The position numbers and the translations under genes are program-made. From an uncultured Granulosicoccaceae bacterium (GTDB lineage: Bacteria; Pseudomonadota; Gammaproteobacteria; Granulosicoccales; Granulosicoccaceae): DNA of 64,000 nt. Shown here piece after piece: positions 17,809 through 26,874 of the stretch (its first letter is position 1; every line of letters starts with the position of its first letter). The stretch spans positions 1 through 64,000 of the forward strand of contig CALGLE010000012.1 of the NCBI GenBank assembly GCA_937930305.1, read 5' to 3'. Below the pieces are notes generated by a model. The model saw nothing but the letters and a program-made list of their open reading frames with translations, was not told the DNA's origin and searched no databases.

Positions 17809-18363
17809 TTAACGCAGTTGTTCGCCGGTTGATAGGGAAAATATGGGTGTTGCTGATTTCAGATTACCCAATTCGCCTTCGACCACGCCCGCCAGTGACT
17901 CACCGAAGATGTTCTGTACCTCTACAGGTGTGGTCAAAGCTGGCTGGCCACTTAGGTTAGCGCTGGTTGATATTAATGCGTGCCCGCAGGCGTTGCACAG
18001 TGAGACAACCACAGGATGACTAGAGACACGCACAGCGATCGTATCGCGGCCACCGGTCAGTAAGTTTGGCAGGTCGATTTTTGCTTTAACAATAAAAGTA
18101 ACCGGGCCGGGCCAGGCTGCATTCAAGCGCTCTAATTCGGATGCGTTGGGGGGCTGCATGTAGTTTGTCAGTTGGTCAACTGACGCTGCAATCACGATGA
18201 ACCCCTTGTGTGCGTCGCGTGCTTTAAGCTCCAGCACCGCCTGCACCGCGCTTAAATTTTGTGGGTCGCAGCCTAAACCGTAAACGGCTTCGGTGGGGTA
18301 GGCAACCACTTGGCCGCGGGCGATATGCTGCGCGGCCAAGTGGGGGGAGAGTAACCCGGTCAC
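17809..18363 (-). CDS. tsaC: Threonylcarbamoyl-AMP synthase (YrdC/Sua5)
   Basis: TsaC makes threonylcarbamoyl-AMP from threonine, bicarbonate and ATP for the t6A37 tRNA modification. The 184-residue single-domain form shows the YrdC signature: [14 protein letters not shown], then the [15 protein letters not shown] lysine segment, [24 protein letters not shown] and [12 protein letters not shown]. The GTG start at 18363 overlaps the topA stop by four bases (GTGA), showing coupled translation. Confidence 0.95.
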   Translation of the reverse strand: MTGLLSPHLAAQHIARGQVVAYPTEAVYGLGCDPQNLSAVQAVLELKARDAHKGFIVIAASVDQLTNYMQPPNASELERLNAAWPGPVTFIVKAKIDLPNLLTGGRDTIAVRVSSHPVVVSLCNACGHALISTSANLSGQPALTTPVEVQNIFGESLAGVVEGELGNLKSATPIFSLSTGEQLR

Positions 18364-20855
18364 TTTTCTTTGGAAGTGACTACTTTCTTGGCAGTGGCTT
18401 TCTTTTTAGAGGCAGCTTTCTTAGTCGTTGCCTTCTTTTTGGACGCCGCTTTTTTCTTTGACTTCGCCTTCTTCTTAGACGCTGACTTCTTTTTAGCCTT
18501 CTTCTTAGCGCTGGCCTTTTTCTTCGATGCCGCTTTTTTAGCAGTGGCTTTTTTCTTACCACGGCCGCGCTTTTCAGGCGCTTCTGCCAGCATTTTCAAA
18601 CAAGTTGCTATGTCTAAGTCTTTTGCCGTTTCAGCTTGGTCTTTCGGAATGCGAGCGTTTTTGTTGCCGTCAGTAATGTACGGCCCCCAACGCCCATTAA
18701 GAATTTGCACACCTTCTTCTTCAAAGTTTTTGATCAGTCGATTGGCGTCAGCCACCTTCTTTTCTGCCACTAACTCTAATGCCCGTTCCAAGGTGATGGT
18801 GTAGGGGTCATCTTCTTTAATGGACACAAACTTACTGTCGTACTTAACGTAGGGGCCGAAGCGACCGATGCTGGTGGAGATTTTTTCACCTTCTGGTGAT
18901 TCACCTAAGGTGCGCGGTAAATCGAACAACTTAATCGCCTCTTCCAAGGTGATTGTGTTCATGCGTTGACCCGGGCGAAGGCCTGCAAACTTTGGCTTGT
19001 CCTCATCGTCACGGGTGCCGATTTGAACAAACGCCCCATAGCGACCAATACGAACTGAAATAGGCTTGCCCGATTCTTCGTCGGTACCCAGCTCCCTGGC
19101 TTGCACAGCTTCATCGCGCGATACATTCTCTAGCTTATCTTCCACCTGGTCGATGAAAGGCTTCCAGAATTCCCCCAAAATAGGGATCCAATCTTTCTCA
19201 CCGCGCGAGATAGCATCTAACTCATCTTCCAATTGCGCCGTGAAGTCGTAGCTGACGTATTTGTCGAAGTGTTTAGATAAAAAGTTACTGACCACGCGGC
19301 CTGTGTCGGTTGGAAAGAATCGTCGTGATTCAATTTCTACGTATTCACGTGACTGCAATGTGGAGATGATGGAAGCATAAGTCGACGGGCGACCGATGCC
19401 ATACTCTTCTAAGGTTTTCACCAAACTCGCTTCTGAGAAGCGCGGTGGTGGTTCGGTAAAATGTTGCGACAGGATGATATCTTTTAAAGGAATTTTCTCG
19501 CCTTCTTTAATATCGGGCAACATCTTGTCGTCATCATCTTGGGCTTTTTTATCATCAACATCTTCACGATAAACCTTCATAAAGCCAGGAAAACGAACCG
19601 TTGAACCATTAGCGCGGAATTGATTGCCATCACCACAACCTAAATCCACGCCCACCTGATCGATGGTGGCGTAAATCATTTGGCTGGCAACTGTACGTTT
19701 CCAGATTAAGTTGTACAGTTTGTACTGATCGGTATCTAAAAACTTGCGCATTTCATCGGGCGCACGCATCACCGAAGTGGGGCGAACCGCTTCGTGCGCC
19801 TCTTGCGCGTTTTTAGATTTGTTTTTATAGGTGTTGACGTTTTCGGGCAAATAGTCTTTACCAAAGCGTTGCGGGATCAGTTCGCGCAGCTCGTCAATAC
19901 AATCTTGCGACAGTGTGATGGAGTCAGTACGCATGTAGGTAATCAAACCACTCACACCTTCGCCAATATCAATACCTTCATACAATTTTTGCGCAATCCG
20001 CATCGTGCGTTGAGCACCAAAACCCAGCTTTCGACTGGCTTCTTGCTGCAAAGTGGATGTGGTGAAGGGGGCTGTAGGGTTTCGTTTACGTTGTTTCTTT
20101 TCCACTTTTAACGCTGTGAGTTCACCGTTAGCGTGCCCCATGAGCATCGCTTTGGCCTCAGTGGCTTGGTCGCCATTGGTGACGGTGAACTGTTTTACTT
20201 TGTCGTTGTTCAGCAAAGACAAACGCGCAGTAAACGGTTGCGCCTCTTTTTCAAGATCTGCCACGATGTTCCAATATTCTTGTGGCACAAAGGCTTCGAT
20301 TTCATCTTCGCGTTCGCAAATCATGCGAAGTGCTGGGGTTTGTACGCGCCCCGCCGATAAGCCAGCACGAATTTTTCGCCACAACAAAGGCGATAGTTTG
20401 AAACCCACTAAGTGGTCAAGCGCGCGCCGGGTTTGTTGCGCGTTGATGAGATCGGTGCCCAATTCGCGTGGGTTATCGACCGCATCTTGTACTGCCCGTT
20501 TAGTGATTTCGTGGAAAACCACGCGCACCACTTCTTTATCTTTTAGAGCGCCGTCTTCTCGAAGCAGCTCCACCAAGTGCCAGCTGATTGCCTCCCCCTC
20601 GCGATCGGGGTCAGTTGCGAGCATAAGGGTGTCGGCTTTCTTTAAGGCCTTCTTTATCGCATTGACGTGTTTTTCGTTACGTTCAATGACTTGATATTTC
20701 ATAGCGAAGTTATTGTCCGGATCAACCGCGCCGTCTTTTGCGATCAAATCGCGAACGTGGCCGTAGGACGCAAGAACTTTAAAGTCCTTACCGAGGTACT
20801 TCTCTATGGTCTTGCCTTTTGCCGGCGATTCGACAATGACGAGATTTTTGCTCAT
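18360..20855 (-). CDS. topA: DNA topoisomerase I with lysine-rich tail
   Basis: A type IA topoisomerase that relaxes negative supercoils. The Toprim start is VIVESPAKGKTIEKYLG with the acidic DPDREGEAISWH, and the active-site tyrosine lies in SGLITYMRTDS. Instead of C4 zinc fingers, the C-terminal part carries Toprim_C repeats (VRIGRYGAFVQIG, TSIGRFGPYVKYD, LNGRWGPYITDG). The last 75 or so residues are an Ala/Lys tail of KKKA-type repeats, like histone H1 tails, likely contacting DNA. At 831 residues the rest is normal length. The gene lies between dprA and tsaC. Confidence 0.97.
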   Translation of the reverse strand: MSKNLVIVESPAKGKTIEKYLGKDFKVLASYGHVRDLIAKDGAVDPDNNFAMKYQVIERNEKHVNAIKKALKKADTLMLATDPDREGEAISWHLVELLREDGALKDKEVVRVVFHEITKRAVQDAVDNPRELGTDLINAQQTRRALDHLVGFKLSPLLWRKIRAGLSAGRVQTPALRMICEREDEIEAFVPQEYWNIVADLEKEAQPFTARLSLLNNDKVKQFTVTNGDQATEAKAMLMGHANGELTALKVEKKQRKRNPTAPFTTSTLQQEASRKLGFGAQRTMRIAQKLYEGIDIGEGVSGLITYMRTDSITLSQDCIDELRELIPQRFGKDYLPENVNTYKNKSKNAQEAHEAVRPTSVMRAPDEMRKFLDTDQYKLYNLIWKRTVASQMIYATIDQVGVDLGCGDGNQFRANGSTVRFPGFMKVYREDVDDKKAQDDDDKMLPDIKEGEKIPLKDIILSQHFTEPPPRFSEASLVKTLEEYGIGRPSTYASIISTLQSREYVEIESRRFFPTDTGRVVSNFLSKHFDKYVSYDFTAQLEDELDAISRGEKDWIPILGEFWKPFIDQVEDKLENVSRDEAVQARELGTDEESGKPISVRIGRYGAFVQIGTRDDEDKPKFAGLRPGQRMNTITLEEAIKLFDLPRTLGESPEGEKISTSIGRFGPYVKYDSKFVSIKEDDPYTITLERALELVAEKKVADANRLIKNFEEEGVQILNGRWGPYITDGNKNARIPKDQAETAKDLDIATCLKMLAEAPEKRGRGKKKATAKKAASKKKASAKKKAKKKSASKKKAKSKKKAASKKKATTKKAASKKKATAKKVVTSKEK

Positions 20856-20892
20856 GAGCGAATTGGGTACCTTAAAATTTAGCGTATCGGAC

Positions 20893-22095
20893 CTAGCAAC
20901 GGCTATACCGCCCCGCTAAATCACGTGTGACTCGACCTTGCAACTCCAGCTGTGTCAGCAAGGTGACAAGCTCAGTAGCAGCCATACCGGTATGCTGCAC
21001 TAAGCGCTCCAATGGCGCGGCATCGTACCCCATTGCGTCTAGAAGTGTAGCCACTTGTTTGGAACTGGAGCGATTCGCAGCGACAACATTAAGCTCATCG
21101 ATGACCCTAGAGGGCGTCATGTCGGGGCTTTCCCTGCGAATCTGTGACACGCGATCATTACCGCATTCGCCTAAACATTCAACCACATCCGCAGCCGATG
21201 TAACCAAAACCGCCCCATCACGTATCAATTGATGACAGCCACTGACTCGAGGATTCCGGACCGATCCCGGCACCGCCATGACCTCTCGGCCCTGGGCTGC
21301 CGCGTGTTGAGCCGTTGTGATCGTGCCACTTTTTACCGCAGCCTCCACCACCACCACGCCGCGTGACAAGCCTGCAATCAGTCGGTTTCGGCGTGGGAAA
21401 CGGTACCGTTCCAGCGGCATACCCAGTGGGGTTTCTGTAATTAAGCAACCCCCCTTAGCTAAAATCTCGCCCGCTAGTGCGCGATTGGCTTTGGGATAGC
21501 ATTGTGTCGGATCGGTGGCCATGACCGAAAGGGTAGGGGCGCCCCCGGCCAAGCAGCCTCGATGCGCTTCGGTGTCGATGCCTAGCGCTAGGCCGCTGGT
21601 AATGACCCAGCCAAGTCTGGCCAGTTCGGTGGCCATATTGCTTGCGGTTACTTGTGCATCCATTGACGAGCGTCGAGCACCCACCATAGCGACTTGATCA
21701 GCGCGTAAGAGTGCTGGTTCGCCAATCACATAAAGGGCGGCAGGAGGCTCTTGTAGGTAACTGAGCTGACTGGGCCAAGCGGGGTGATCGGGGGTGATGA
21801 TGAAGCGATTCGCAGCGCCAGCTTGCCAATTCAGGGTTTTTTCAATGGCGGCGTCGACATCGGAGGTGTGCAGTTGGCTGGACAGAGCGCGCCAGGCACC
21901 GGTGGTGGCTTGCACTGCGCCGGCACCTTCAAGCGGTGGGGGCGGTTGCTCGGTGTCGGGGCTTAACCAAGAATTTAGTGAAAGGCTGAGCTGTGTTGGC
22001 GTGCATTCTGAGGTGCACAATAGCTCTCGAATGAGGGCGTTTGGGGTTTGTGGGCAAAGCGCTAGGCGCAGCCACGGGGATGGTGCATCGTCCAT
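20893..22095 (-). CDS. dprA: DNA-processing protein DprA (Smf)
   Basis: DprA binds incoming single-stranded DNA during natural transformation and loads RecA. The Rossmann-like core is visible: VAMVGARRSSMDAQ, GWVITSGLALGIDTEAHRGCL, YPKANRALAGEI, then FPRRNRLIAGLSRGVVVVEAAVKSGTITTA and EVMAVPGSVRNPRVSGCHQLIRDGA. A variable N-terminal SAM-like part and a C-terminal winged-helix-like segment (TQLELQGRVTRDLAGRYSR) complete its 400 residues. The usual GTGLD motif reads ATDPT here. It lies upstream of topA, as in many gammaproteobacteria. Confidence 0.93.
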   Translation of the reverse strand: MDDAPSPWLRLALCPQTPNALIRELLCTSECTPTQLSLSLNSWLSPDTEQPPPPLEGAGAVQATTGAWRALSSQLHTSDVDAAIEKTLNWQAGAANRFIITPDHPAWPSQLSYLQEPPAALYVIGEPALLRADQVAMVGARRSSMDAQVTASNMATELARLGWVITSGLALGIDTEAHRGCLAGGAPTLSVMATDPTQCYPKANRALAGEILAKGGCLITETPLGMPLERYRFPRRNRLIAGLSRGVVVVEAAVKSGTITTAQHAAAQGREVMAVPGSVRNPRVSGCHQLIRDGAVLVTSAADVVECLGECGNDRVSQIRRESPDMTPSRVIDELNVVAANRSSSKQVATLLDAMGYDAAPLERLVQHTGMAATELVTLLTQLELQGRVTRDLAGRYSRC

Positions 22096-22146
22096 GATGT
22101 TCTCCGCAGAGGTTGTGCCTGCGGAAGAACATCATGTCCGCAGGGA

Positions 22147-23349
22147 TTAAATGCCGGTTATAAAGTCGTTCTTTTTAACCGTGCTGGTAGATTCCATTAC
22201 CAAGCCATAGCTTACATCATCAAACGTTTGGAACACCATCACGATGCCCATGCGTTGATTGGGCATGCGAATTCGATCATACGCTCGGCGCCCGTGGCGA
22301 TCGATCATCGATTCACCGCGAGACTCGATGGCCAAGACGTCGCCGACTTCGATGCCAACTTTATTGCCTAGGTTGATTACGATTATTTGGTCACGACCCG
22401 ACTGGCTGATGGCATCGACCAAAGAGATAACACGACCTTCGCCGTTTAAGCTAGGCATGCGGGGCGTGTAAGTATGCGTTGCACCGTCATTGGCTGAAGG
22501 CAGCAATACGTCACCTGCGATGGTTTCGCGGCTGTTGTCCGTGATCACCATCGTGGATGGGTCGCCCACATTCAACAGTTTTGCTTCGGCTACGTGAATA
22601 ACTTCATACCCGAGAATCTTGCTAGTTTTTGGGTCACGTAAGGTTTCAGTCTTTCGAAAGATGCCAAATTTCGTTTGGCTATGGTCCACTTTGCCACGCA
22701 CATAAATCTGCTGGCCGAGTGAACTAATCAATCGGTTATCCACGTTACCCACAACATAAGGTGCTGAGCGCAATTGCTTTGACGTCACCACATTCGGACG
22801 AACCAGGAATTGTTGAATCGCGTCAGCGGGAATGGTTGGGATCGCTTCTGCTAACGACTCCATGCGGATCTGAGGTGATACGCGTATTGCGTTGCCACCA
22901 GAACTTAAACCGGCGCCGCCGGATGCAACGGTCCGGCCATCACGGGACAGCGTCAAGCTAGGTCGACCGTTGACGTAACTCATCGAGATCCGGTCACCGG
23001 GGTAAATTAGGTGCGGATTTTGAATTTGCGGGTTGTAGTCCCAAATTTGAGGCCACAACCAAGCGCTATTGAGAAATCGTCCAGAAATATCCCAAAGCGT
23101 ATCGCCTTTAACGACTTCATAGGAACTAGGGGCGTCTGGATTCAGTTCGCCAGCGGGAACAAAGGCGGTAGGGTTGGCGCCCTTATATTCCAGGCTGCCA
23201 CCTTTGCCGAATCGATCTTCAGCCGTGATGGGCTCTTCAACAATAGAAGGACCTGAAGCAATTTTTGTTGATCCGCAGGCTGACACAAGAGCGGTAAGAC
23301 TGGCCGCTATCAGCACCCTTGAGGCTTGGATGAGAACTTGGTTCGCCAT
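22147..23349 (-). CDS. LysM-domain lipoprotein
   Basis: A 400-residue envelope protein. A signal peptide ends in a lipobox (LTALVSAC), so it is predicted to be lipidated at C25. A LysM domain follows near 78-125 (YEVVKGDTLWDISGRFLN, WPQIWDYNPQIQNPHLIYPGDRI), which binds peptidoglycan glycan chains. The remaining 270 residues form the conserved but unnamed extension of this family, which is found beside dprA or def in many gammaproteobacteria. It is divergent from def across 164 bases. Confidence 0.9.
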   Translation of the reverse strand: MANQVLIQASRVLIAASLTALVSACGSTKIASGPSIVEEPITAEDRFGKGGSLEYKGANPTAFVPAGELNPDAPSSYEVVKGDTLWDISGRFLNSAWLWPQIWDYNPQIQNPHLIYPGDRISMSYVNGRPSLTLSRDGRTVASGGAGLSSGGNAIRVSPQIRMESLAEAIPTIPADAIQQFLVRPNVVTSKQLRSAPYVVGNVDNRLISSLGQQIYVRGKVDHSQTKFGIFRKTETLRDPKTSKILGYEVIHVAEAKLLNVGDPSTMVITDNSRETIAGDVLLPSANDGATHTYTPRMPSLNGEGRVISLVDAISQSGRDQIIVINLGNKVGIEVGDVLAIESRGESMIDRHGRRAYDRIRMPNQRMGIVMVFQTFDDVSYGLVMESTSTVKKNDFITGI

Positions 23350-23513
23350 GTTTGGCTATCTCCGTAACTGTTATCAGGGTGGCCAGGACCTCCAGGCGCA
23401 CCCACGTCCAAGGTGCTATGCAAAGGCGATGCCTTTTCGCTCGCTCAGAGCCCACACTGGTAGAATTGAGCGTTAAATTCTTCCTAAACGCCTGATTTAG
23501 AGCTCGCAAGCCC

Positions 23514-24011
23514 GTGTCCATACTTCCCATACTCCTTTATCCCGATACTCAGCTGCGAAAAGTGGCGGAGCCTGTTGCCAACGTGGACGGCCGTATTGAC
23601 GAACTGGTTGGCAACATGCTGGAAACCATGTACGGCGCGCCAGGCATCGGTCTGGCCGCCACACAAGTCAATGTGCATGAACGGGTGGTGGTGATAGATG
23701 TGTCTGAAGACGGCGATACGCCGTTGGTTCTTATTAACCCGGAGTTGGTTGAACACCACGGAGAATCAGAGGCACAGGAAGGTTGTTTAAGCATTCCAGA
23801 GGTCTACGAAACCATCAAACGGCCCGCTGAAGTCCATATCAAGGCCATCGGGCGGGACGGAAATCCCTATGAATTGAACGCGGATGGCTTACTGGCCACC
23901 TGCATTCAGCATGAAATTGACCACCTAGACGGCAAACTCTTTGTTGATTACTTATCGGCTTTAAAGCGCAATCGAATTCGAAAAAAACTGGTTAAGCAGG
24001 CCCGCGAGTAA
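23514..24011 (+). CDS. def: Peptide deformylase
   Basis: This metalloenzyme removes the formyl group from nascent N-terminal methionine. The three motifs are intact: GIGLAATQ (motif 1, with T instead of P), EGCLSIPE (metal cysteine) and QHEIDHLDG (HExxH). The 165 residues are typical length. The start is a GTG at 23514. Its stop and the ATG of fmt overlap by one base (TAATG), the classic def-fmt pairing of formylation and deformylation. Confidence 0.97.
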   Translation: MSILPILLYPDTQLRKVAEPVANVDGRIDELVGNMLETMYGAPGIGLAATQVNVHERVVVIDVSEDGDTPLVLINPELVEHHGESEAQEGCLSIPEVYETIKRPAEVHIKAIGRDGNPYELNADGLLATCIQHEIDHLDGKLFVDYLSALKRNRIRKKLVKQARE

Positions 24012-24964
24012 TGGCTGATTGCACGTCCTTGAGGGTTGCGTTTGCTGGGACGCCTGAATTTGCAAGTACCGCTCTTGCGGCGCTGATTGCCTCGCCTCAT
24101 CAGGTCGTGGGTGTTCTGACGCAGCCAGATCGTCCGGCTGGACGAGGTCGAAAACTCACCGCCTCACCTGTCAAAAAATTGGCGATGGAGCGCGGTATTG
24201 CCGTCGATCAACCGCCGTCGCTGAAAACCGCCCAATCCATCGAGACCTTGGCCGCTTGGAAGCCTGATGTGTTGGTGGTGGCCGCCTACGGTATTTTACT
24301 GCCTGCCTCGGTGTTGTCTTTGCCCAGTTTGGGCTGCTTGAACATTCACGGCTCTTTGTTGCCCCGGTGGCGCGGGGCAGCTCCTATCCACCGTGCGGTG
24401 ATGGCAGGAGATCAGGAAACCGGTGTGACCATCATGTTGATGGATGAAGGCTTGGACACCGGTGATATGTTGTCCCATGTTCGTGTGCCCATAACCGCAA
24501 CCGATACCACGCCACAACTGCACGATGTTTTAGCTCAACTTGGGGCGCAGGCTTTGATCGATGTGCTCACCCCTTGGTGCCAAGGCCAGCTGCAGGCGCA
24601 AGCACAACCTGAAGACGGGGTGACTTATGCGAACAAGCTGGACAAAGCAGAAGCGAAGATTGATTTCAATCAACCCGCGCTCATTTGCGATCGCCTCATT
24701 CGTGGCTTGGCCGGTTGGCCCATTGCGGAGTGCGAATTAAATGGTGAACGCATTCGTTTTCACAGTTCTCGTTTATCTTCAACGCTGGTGCCCGATGGTG
24801 TTGCGCCTGGCACCGTGTTATCAACTGAGCAGGGTGTTATCACCATTGCAACCTGCGAGGGTGCTGTGGATATTTTGCGCTTGCAACGTGTTGGGAAAAA
24901 CGCCTTGGATGCGAAGGACTTCGTGAGTGGATTGAATTTAGTGGGTGAGGTGTTTGGTGGTTGA
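24011..24964 (+). CDS. fmt: Methionyl-tRNA formyltransferase
   Basis: Fmt formylates initiator methionyl-tRNA with 10-formyltetrahydrofolate. The 317-residue protein has the start VAFAGTPEFASTALAAL, the PDRPAGRGRKLTASPVK loop, the catalytic NIHGSLLPRWRGAAPI and LDTGDML, followed by a C-terminal OB-like domain (YANKLDKAEAKIDFNQPA). It overlaps rsmB by 20 bases if the upstream GTG of that gene is used. Confidence 0.97.
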   Translation: MADCTSLRVAFAGTPEFASTALAALIASPHQVVGVLTQPDRPAGRGRKLTASPVKKLAMERGIAVDQPPSLKTAQSIETLAAWKPDVLVVAAYGILLPASVLSLPSLGCLNIHGSLLPRWRGAAPIHRAVMAGDQETGVTIMLMDEGLDTGDMLSHVRVPITATDTTPQLHDVLAQLGAQALIDVLTPWCQGQLQAQAQPEDGVTYANKLDKAEAKIDFNQPALICDRLIRGLAGWPIAECELNGERIRFHSSRLSSTLVPDGVAPGTVLSTEQGVITIATCEGAVDILRLQRVGKNALDAKDFVSGLNLVGEVFGG

Positions 24965-26267
24965 TTCTCGTGTGGTAGCCGTGCAAGCCATGCGGGCGGT
25001 GTTTGAAGACGGTAAATCATTCACCACGGTTTTGGTGGATGCTGAACGTCGTGTGCCCAGTGAGGCGCGTCCGCGTTTACGAGCGGTGTGCTTTGAATGG
25101 GCCCGGTGGGCAACCCAGTTAGAAGCGATGGTCGATGTCAAGCTAGACAAGCCATTACGCAGCAAAGACTACGACGTGTATTTGTTGATGCAATTGGGTG
25201 TGCTTGAACTTAACGTGATGAACACGCCGGCGCATACGGCAGTGAATGAATGCGTGAAAGCACTGAAGGGTTTAAAGCGCCCGTGGGCAAAAGGTTTAGT
25301 CAATGCCGTGTTACGTAACTCACAGCGTTCACCCATTGATGTGAGTAAATTAAATCGAGCCGAACGCTATGCGTATCCAGATTGGTGGGTTAAACAGTTA
25401 AAACAAGATTGGCCTGATGAAATTGAAGCGGTGTTAGACGGTGGCAACCGCCGTGCTCCTATGACCCTACGAGTGAATCAGTTAGTAACCAACACTCAAG
25501 ACACCTTGACCTTGTTTGATGAGCAAGGTTTGTCTGCGGATGCGCATGAGTTTGCACCCGATGGCATCACCTTGGCGGAACCACAGTCTGTGCAAACGCT
25601 GCCTGGATTTAAAGAAGGGCATATCAGCGTACAAGATGCCGCGGCGCAGATGATGGTGCCGTTGCTGCGGGCGGCATCGGTAAACCCCGCGCACATGCTG
25701 GATGCGTGTTCTGCGCCCGGTGGCAAAGCCGCGTATTTGATGGAGGCCTTTCCCAATGCGCAGCTAACTGCCCTGGATCACTCGGCCGATCGGCTCACTC
25801 GAGTGAATGAAACTTTGACGCGCTTGTCGCTAGAGGATAGGGTGCAGACTCTAGCGGTTGACGCTGCTGATGTGGCTCAATGGTGGGATGGTGAGGCGTT
25901 TGATTTCGTGTTGCTCGATGCACCGTGCACGGGCAGTGGAGTCATTCGTCGGCATCCGGATATCAAACACACACGGCGTGCAGACGATGTGACTACCTTG
26001 GCGGCACAGCAAGCGCAGCTGTTAGAAGCACTTTGGACCACGGTGACACCGGGTGGTTATCTGCTGTATGCCACCTGTTCCATTTTCAAAAGTGAAAATG
26101 TGCATCAAATAGAACACTTTATCAATGAGCACGACGATGCCAGTGATGCAACACCTGGTTCACAGACCTGGGCACACAAGCAACACGTGGGTTATCAAGT
26201 ACTGCCGGGTGAGCATGATATGGATGGATTTTTTTACGCTCTTGTTCGAAAAGTGAGCCGTGGCTGA
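24945..26267 (+). CDS. rsmB: 16S rRNA (cytosine-967-C5) methyltransferase RsmB
   Basis: An RNA m5C methyltransferase with an N-terminal NusB-like RNA-binding domain (residues about 8-130, HTAVNECVKALKGLKRPWAKGLVNAVLRN). The Rossmann methyltransferase domain shows the SAM motif DACSAPGGKAAYLME, the catalytic region LLDAPCTGSGVIRRHPD with cysteine, and the second cysteine in YATCSIFKSEN. Alternative in-frame starts lie at 24954 and 24957, so the N-terminus is uncertain by a few residues. It overlaps both neighbours, consistent with a tight operon. Confidence 0.96.
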   Translation: MRCLVVDSRVVAVQAMRAVFEDGKSFTTVLVDAERRVPSEARPRLRAVCFEWARWATQLEAMVDVKLDKPLRSKDYDVYLLMQLGVLELNVMNTPAHTAVNECVKALKGLKRPWAKGLVNAVLRNSQRSPIDVSKLNRAERYAYPDWWVKQLKQDWPDEIEAVLDGGNRRAPMTLRVNQLVTNTQDTLTLFDEQGLSADAHEFAPDGITLAEPQSVQTLPGFKEGHISVQDAAAQMMVPLLRAASVNPAHMLDACSAPGGKAAYLMEAFPNAQLTALDHSADRLTRVNETLTRLSLEDRVQTLAVDAADVAQWWDGEAFDFVLLDAPCTGSGVIRRHPDIKHTRRADDVTTLAAQQAQLLEALWTTVTPGGYLLYATCSIFKSENVHQIEHFINEHDDASDATPGSQTWAHKQHVGYQVLPGEHDMDGFFYALVRKVSRG

Positions 26268-26874
26268 ACTTAACCCTAATCGTCGCCTGTTACTCGGAGG
26301 CGTTATTGCGGCCACATTTTCTGCGGTGGTGATACTTGCGGCTGCGGCAGCGATTGACAAGCGTTCTAGCCGATTGGCAGAGCACATACAAATACAACAC
26401 GCGCAGTTACAGCAAGTTGACGATCGTTGGTTATTTGATTATCGGGCCAACATTAACTTACCGGCAGATATTCAACTGGGTCTTGAAAGTGGCGTGCCTC
26501 TGCAGTTCATTGTTTCGTTAACGGTTAAAAGCCCTAAACCGTTGTGGCGTGATGATGTGTTACTGCAGGCCGAGTATCGCTTTCGTTTGGTGTATTACGA
26601 ACTCACACGCCACTACCGCATACAGTCAGTTGAAACGAATCGCAGCACCAATAAACGATCCTTGTTGTCCGCATTAGATGAATTGGGCACAGTCAATCTG
26701 ATGGATGTGACGCCTTGGGTCAGTGATGCGGTTGGTCTGGCTAACGCTAAGCAATCTCGTGTGGCCACGGTCAGTATTGCGCTAGATCAACGTGCTTTGC
26801 CGCTACCTCTGCAGCCGTTGTTTTCATCGGATTGGCGCTTGGCCAGTGAGGAGTTTGTGTGGCCTCTGTCTTAA
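26260..26874 (+). CDS. DUF4390 membrane protein
   Basis: A 204-residue protein with one N-terminal membrane helix (LLLGGVIAATFSAVVILAAAAA) and a periplasmic DUF4390 domain, recognised by LQQVDDRWLFDYRANINLPADIQLGLESGVPLQF and the WRDDVLLQAEYRFRLVYYELTRHY segment. The family always sits between rsmB and a NtrY-like kinase in related genomes and may supply a periplasmic input to that kinase; that link is inference. It overlaps rsmB by eight bases and the kinase gene by 16. Confidence 0.88.
   Translation: MAELNPNRRLLLGGVIAATFSAVVILAAAAAIDKRSSRLAEHIQIQHAQLQQVDDRWLFDYRANINLPADIQLGLESGVPLQFIVSLTVKSPKPLWRDDVLLQAEYRFRLVYYELTRHYRIQSVETNRSTNKRSLLSALDELGTVNLMDVTPWVSDAVGLANAKQSRVATVSIALDQRALPLPLQPLFSSDWRLASEEFVWPLS

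Noticed and set aside
18370-18804. 144-residue plus-strand ORF with runs of Phe, Leu and Ala
   Set aside because: It is the antisense shadow of the Lys/Ala-rich topA tail.
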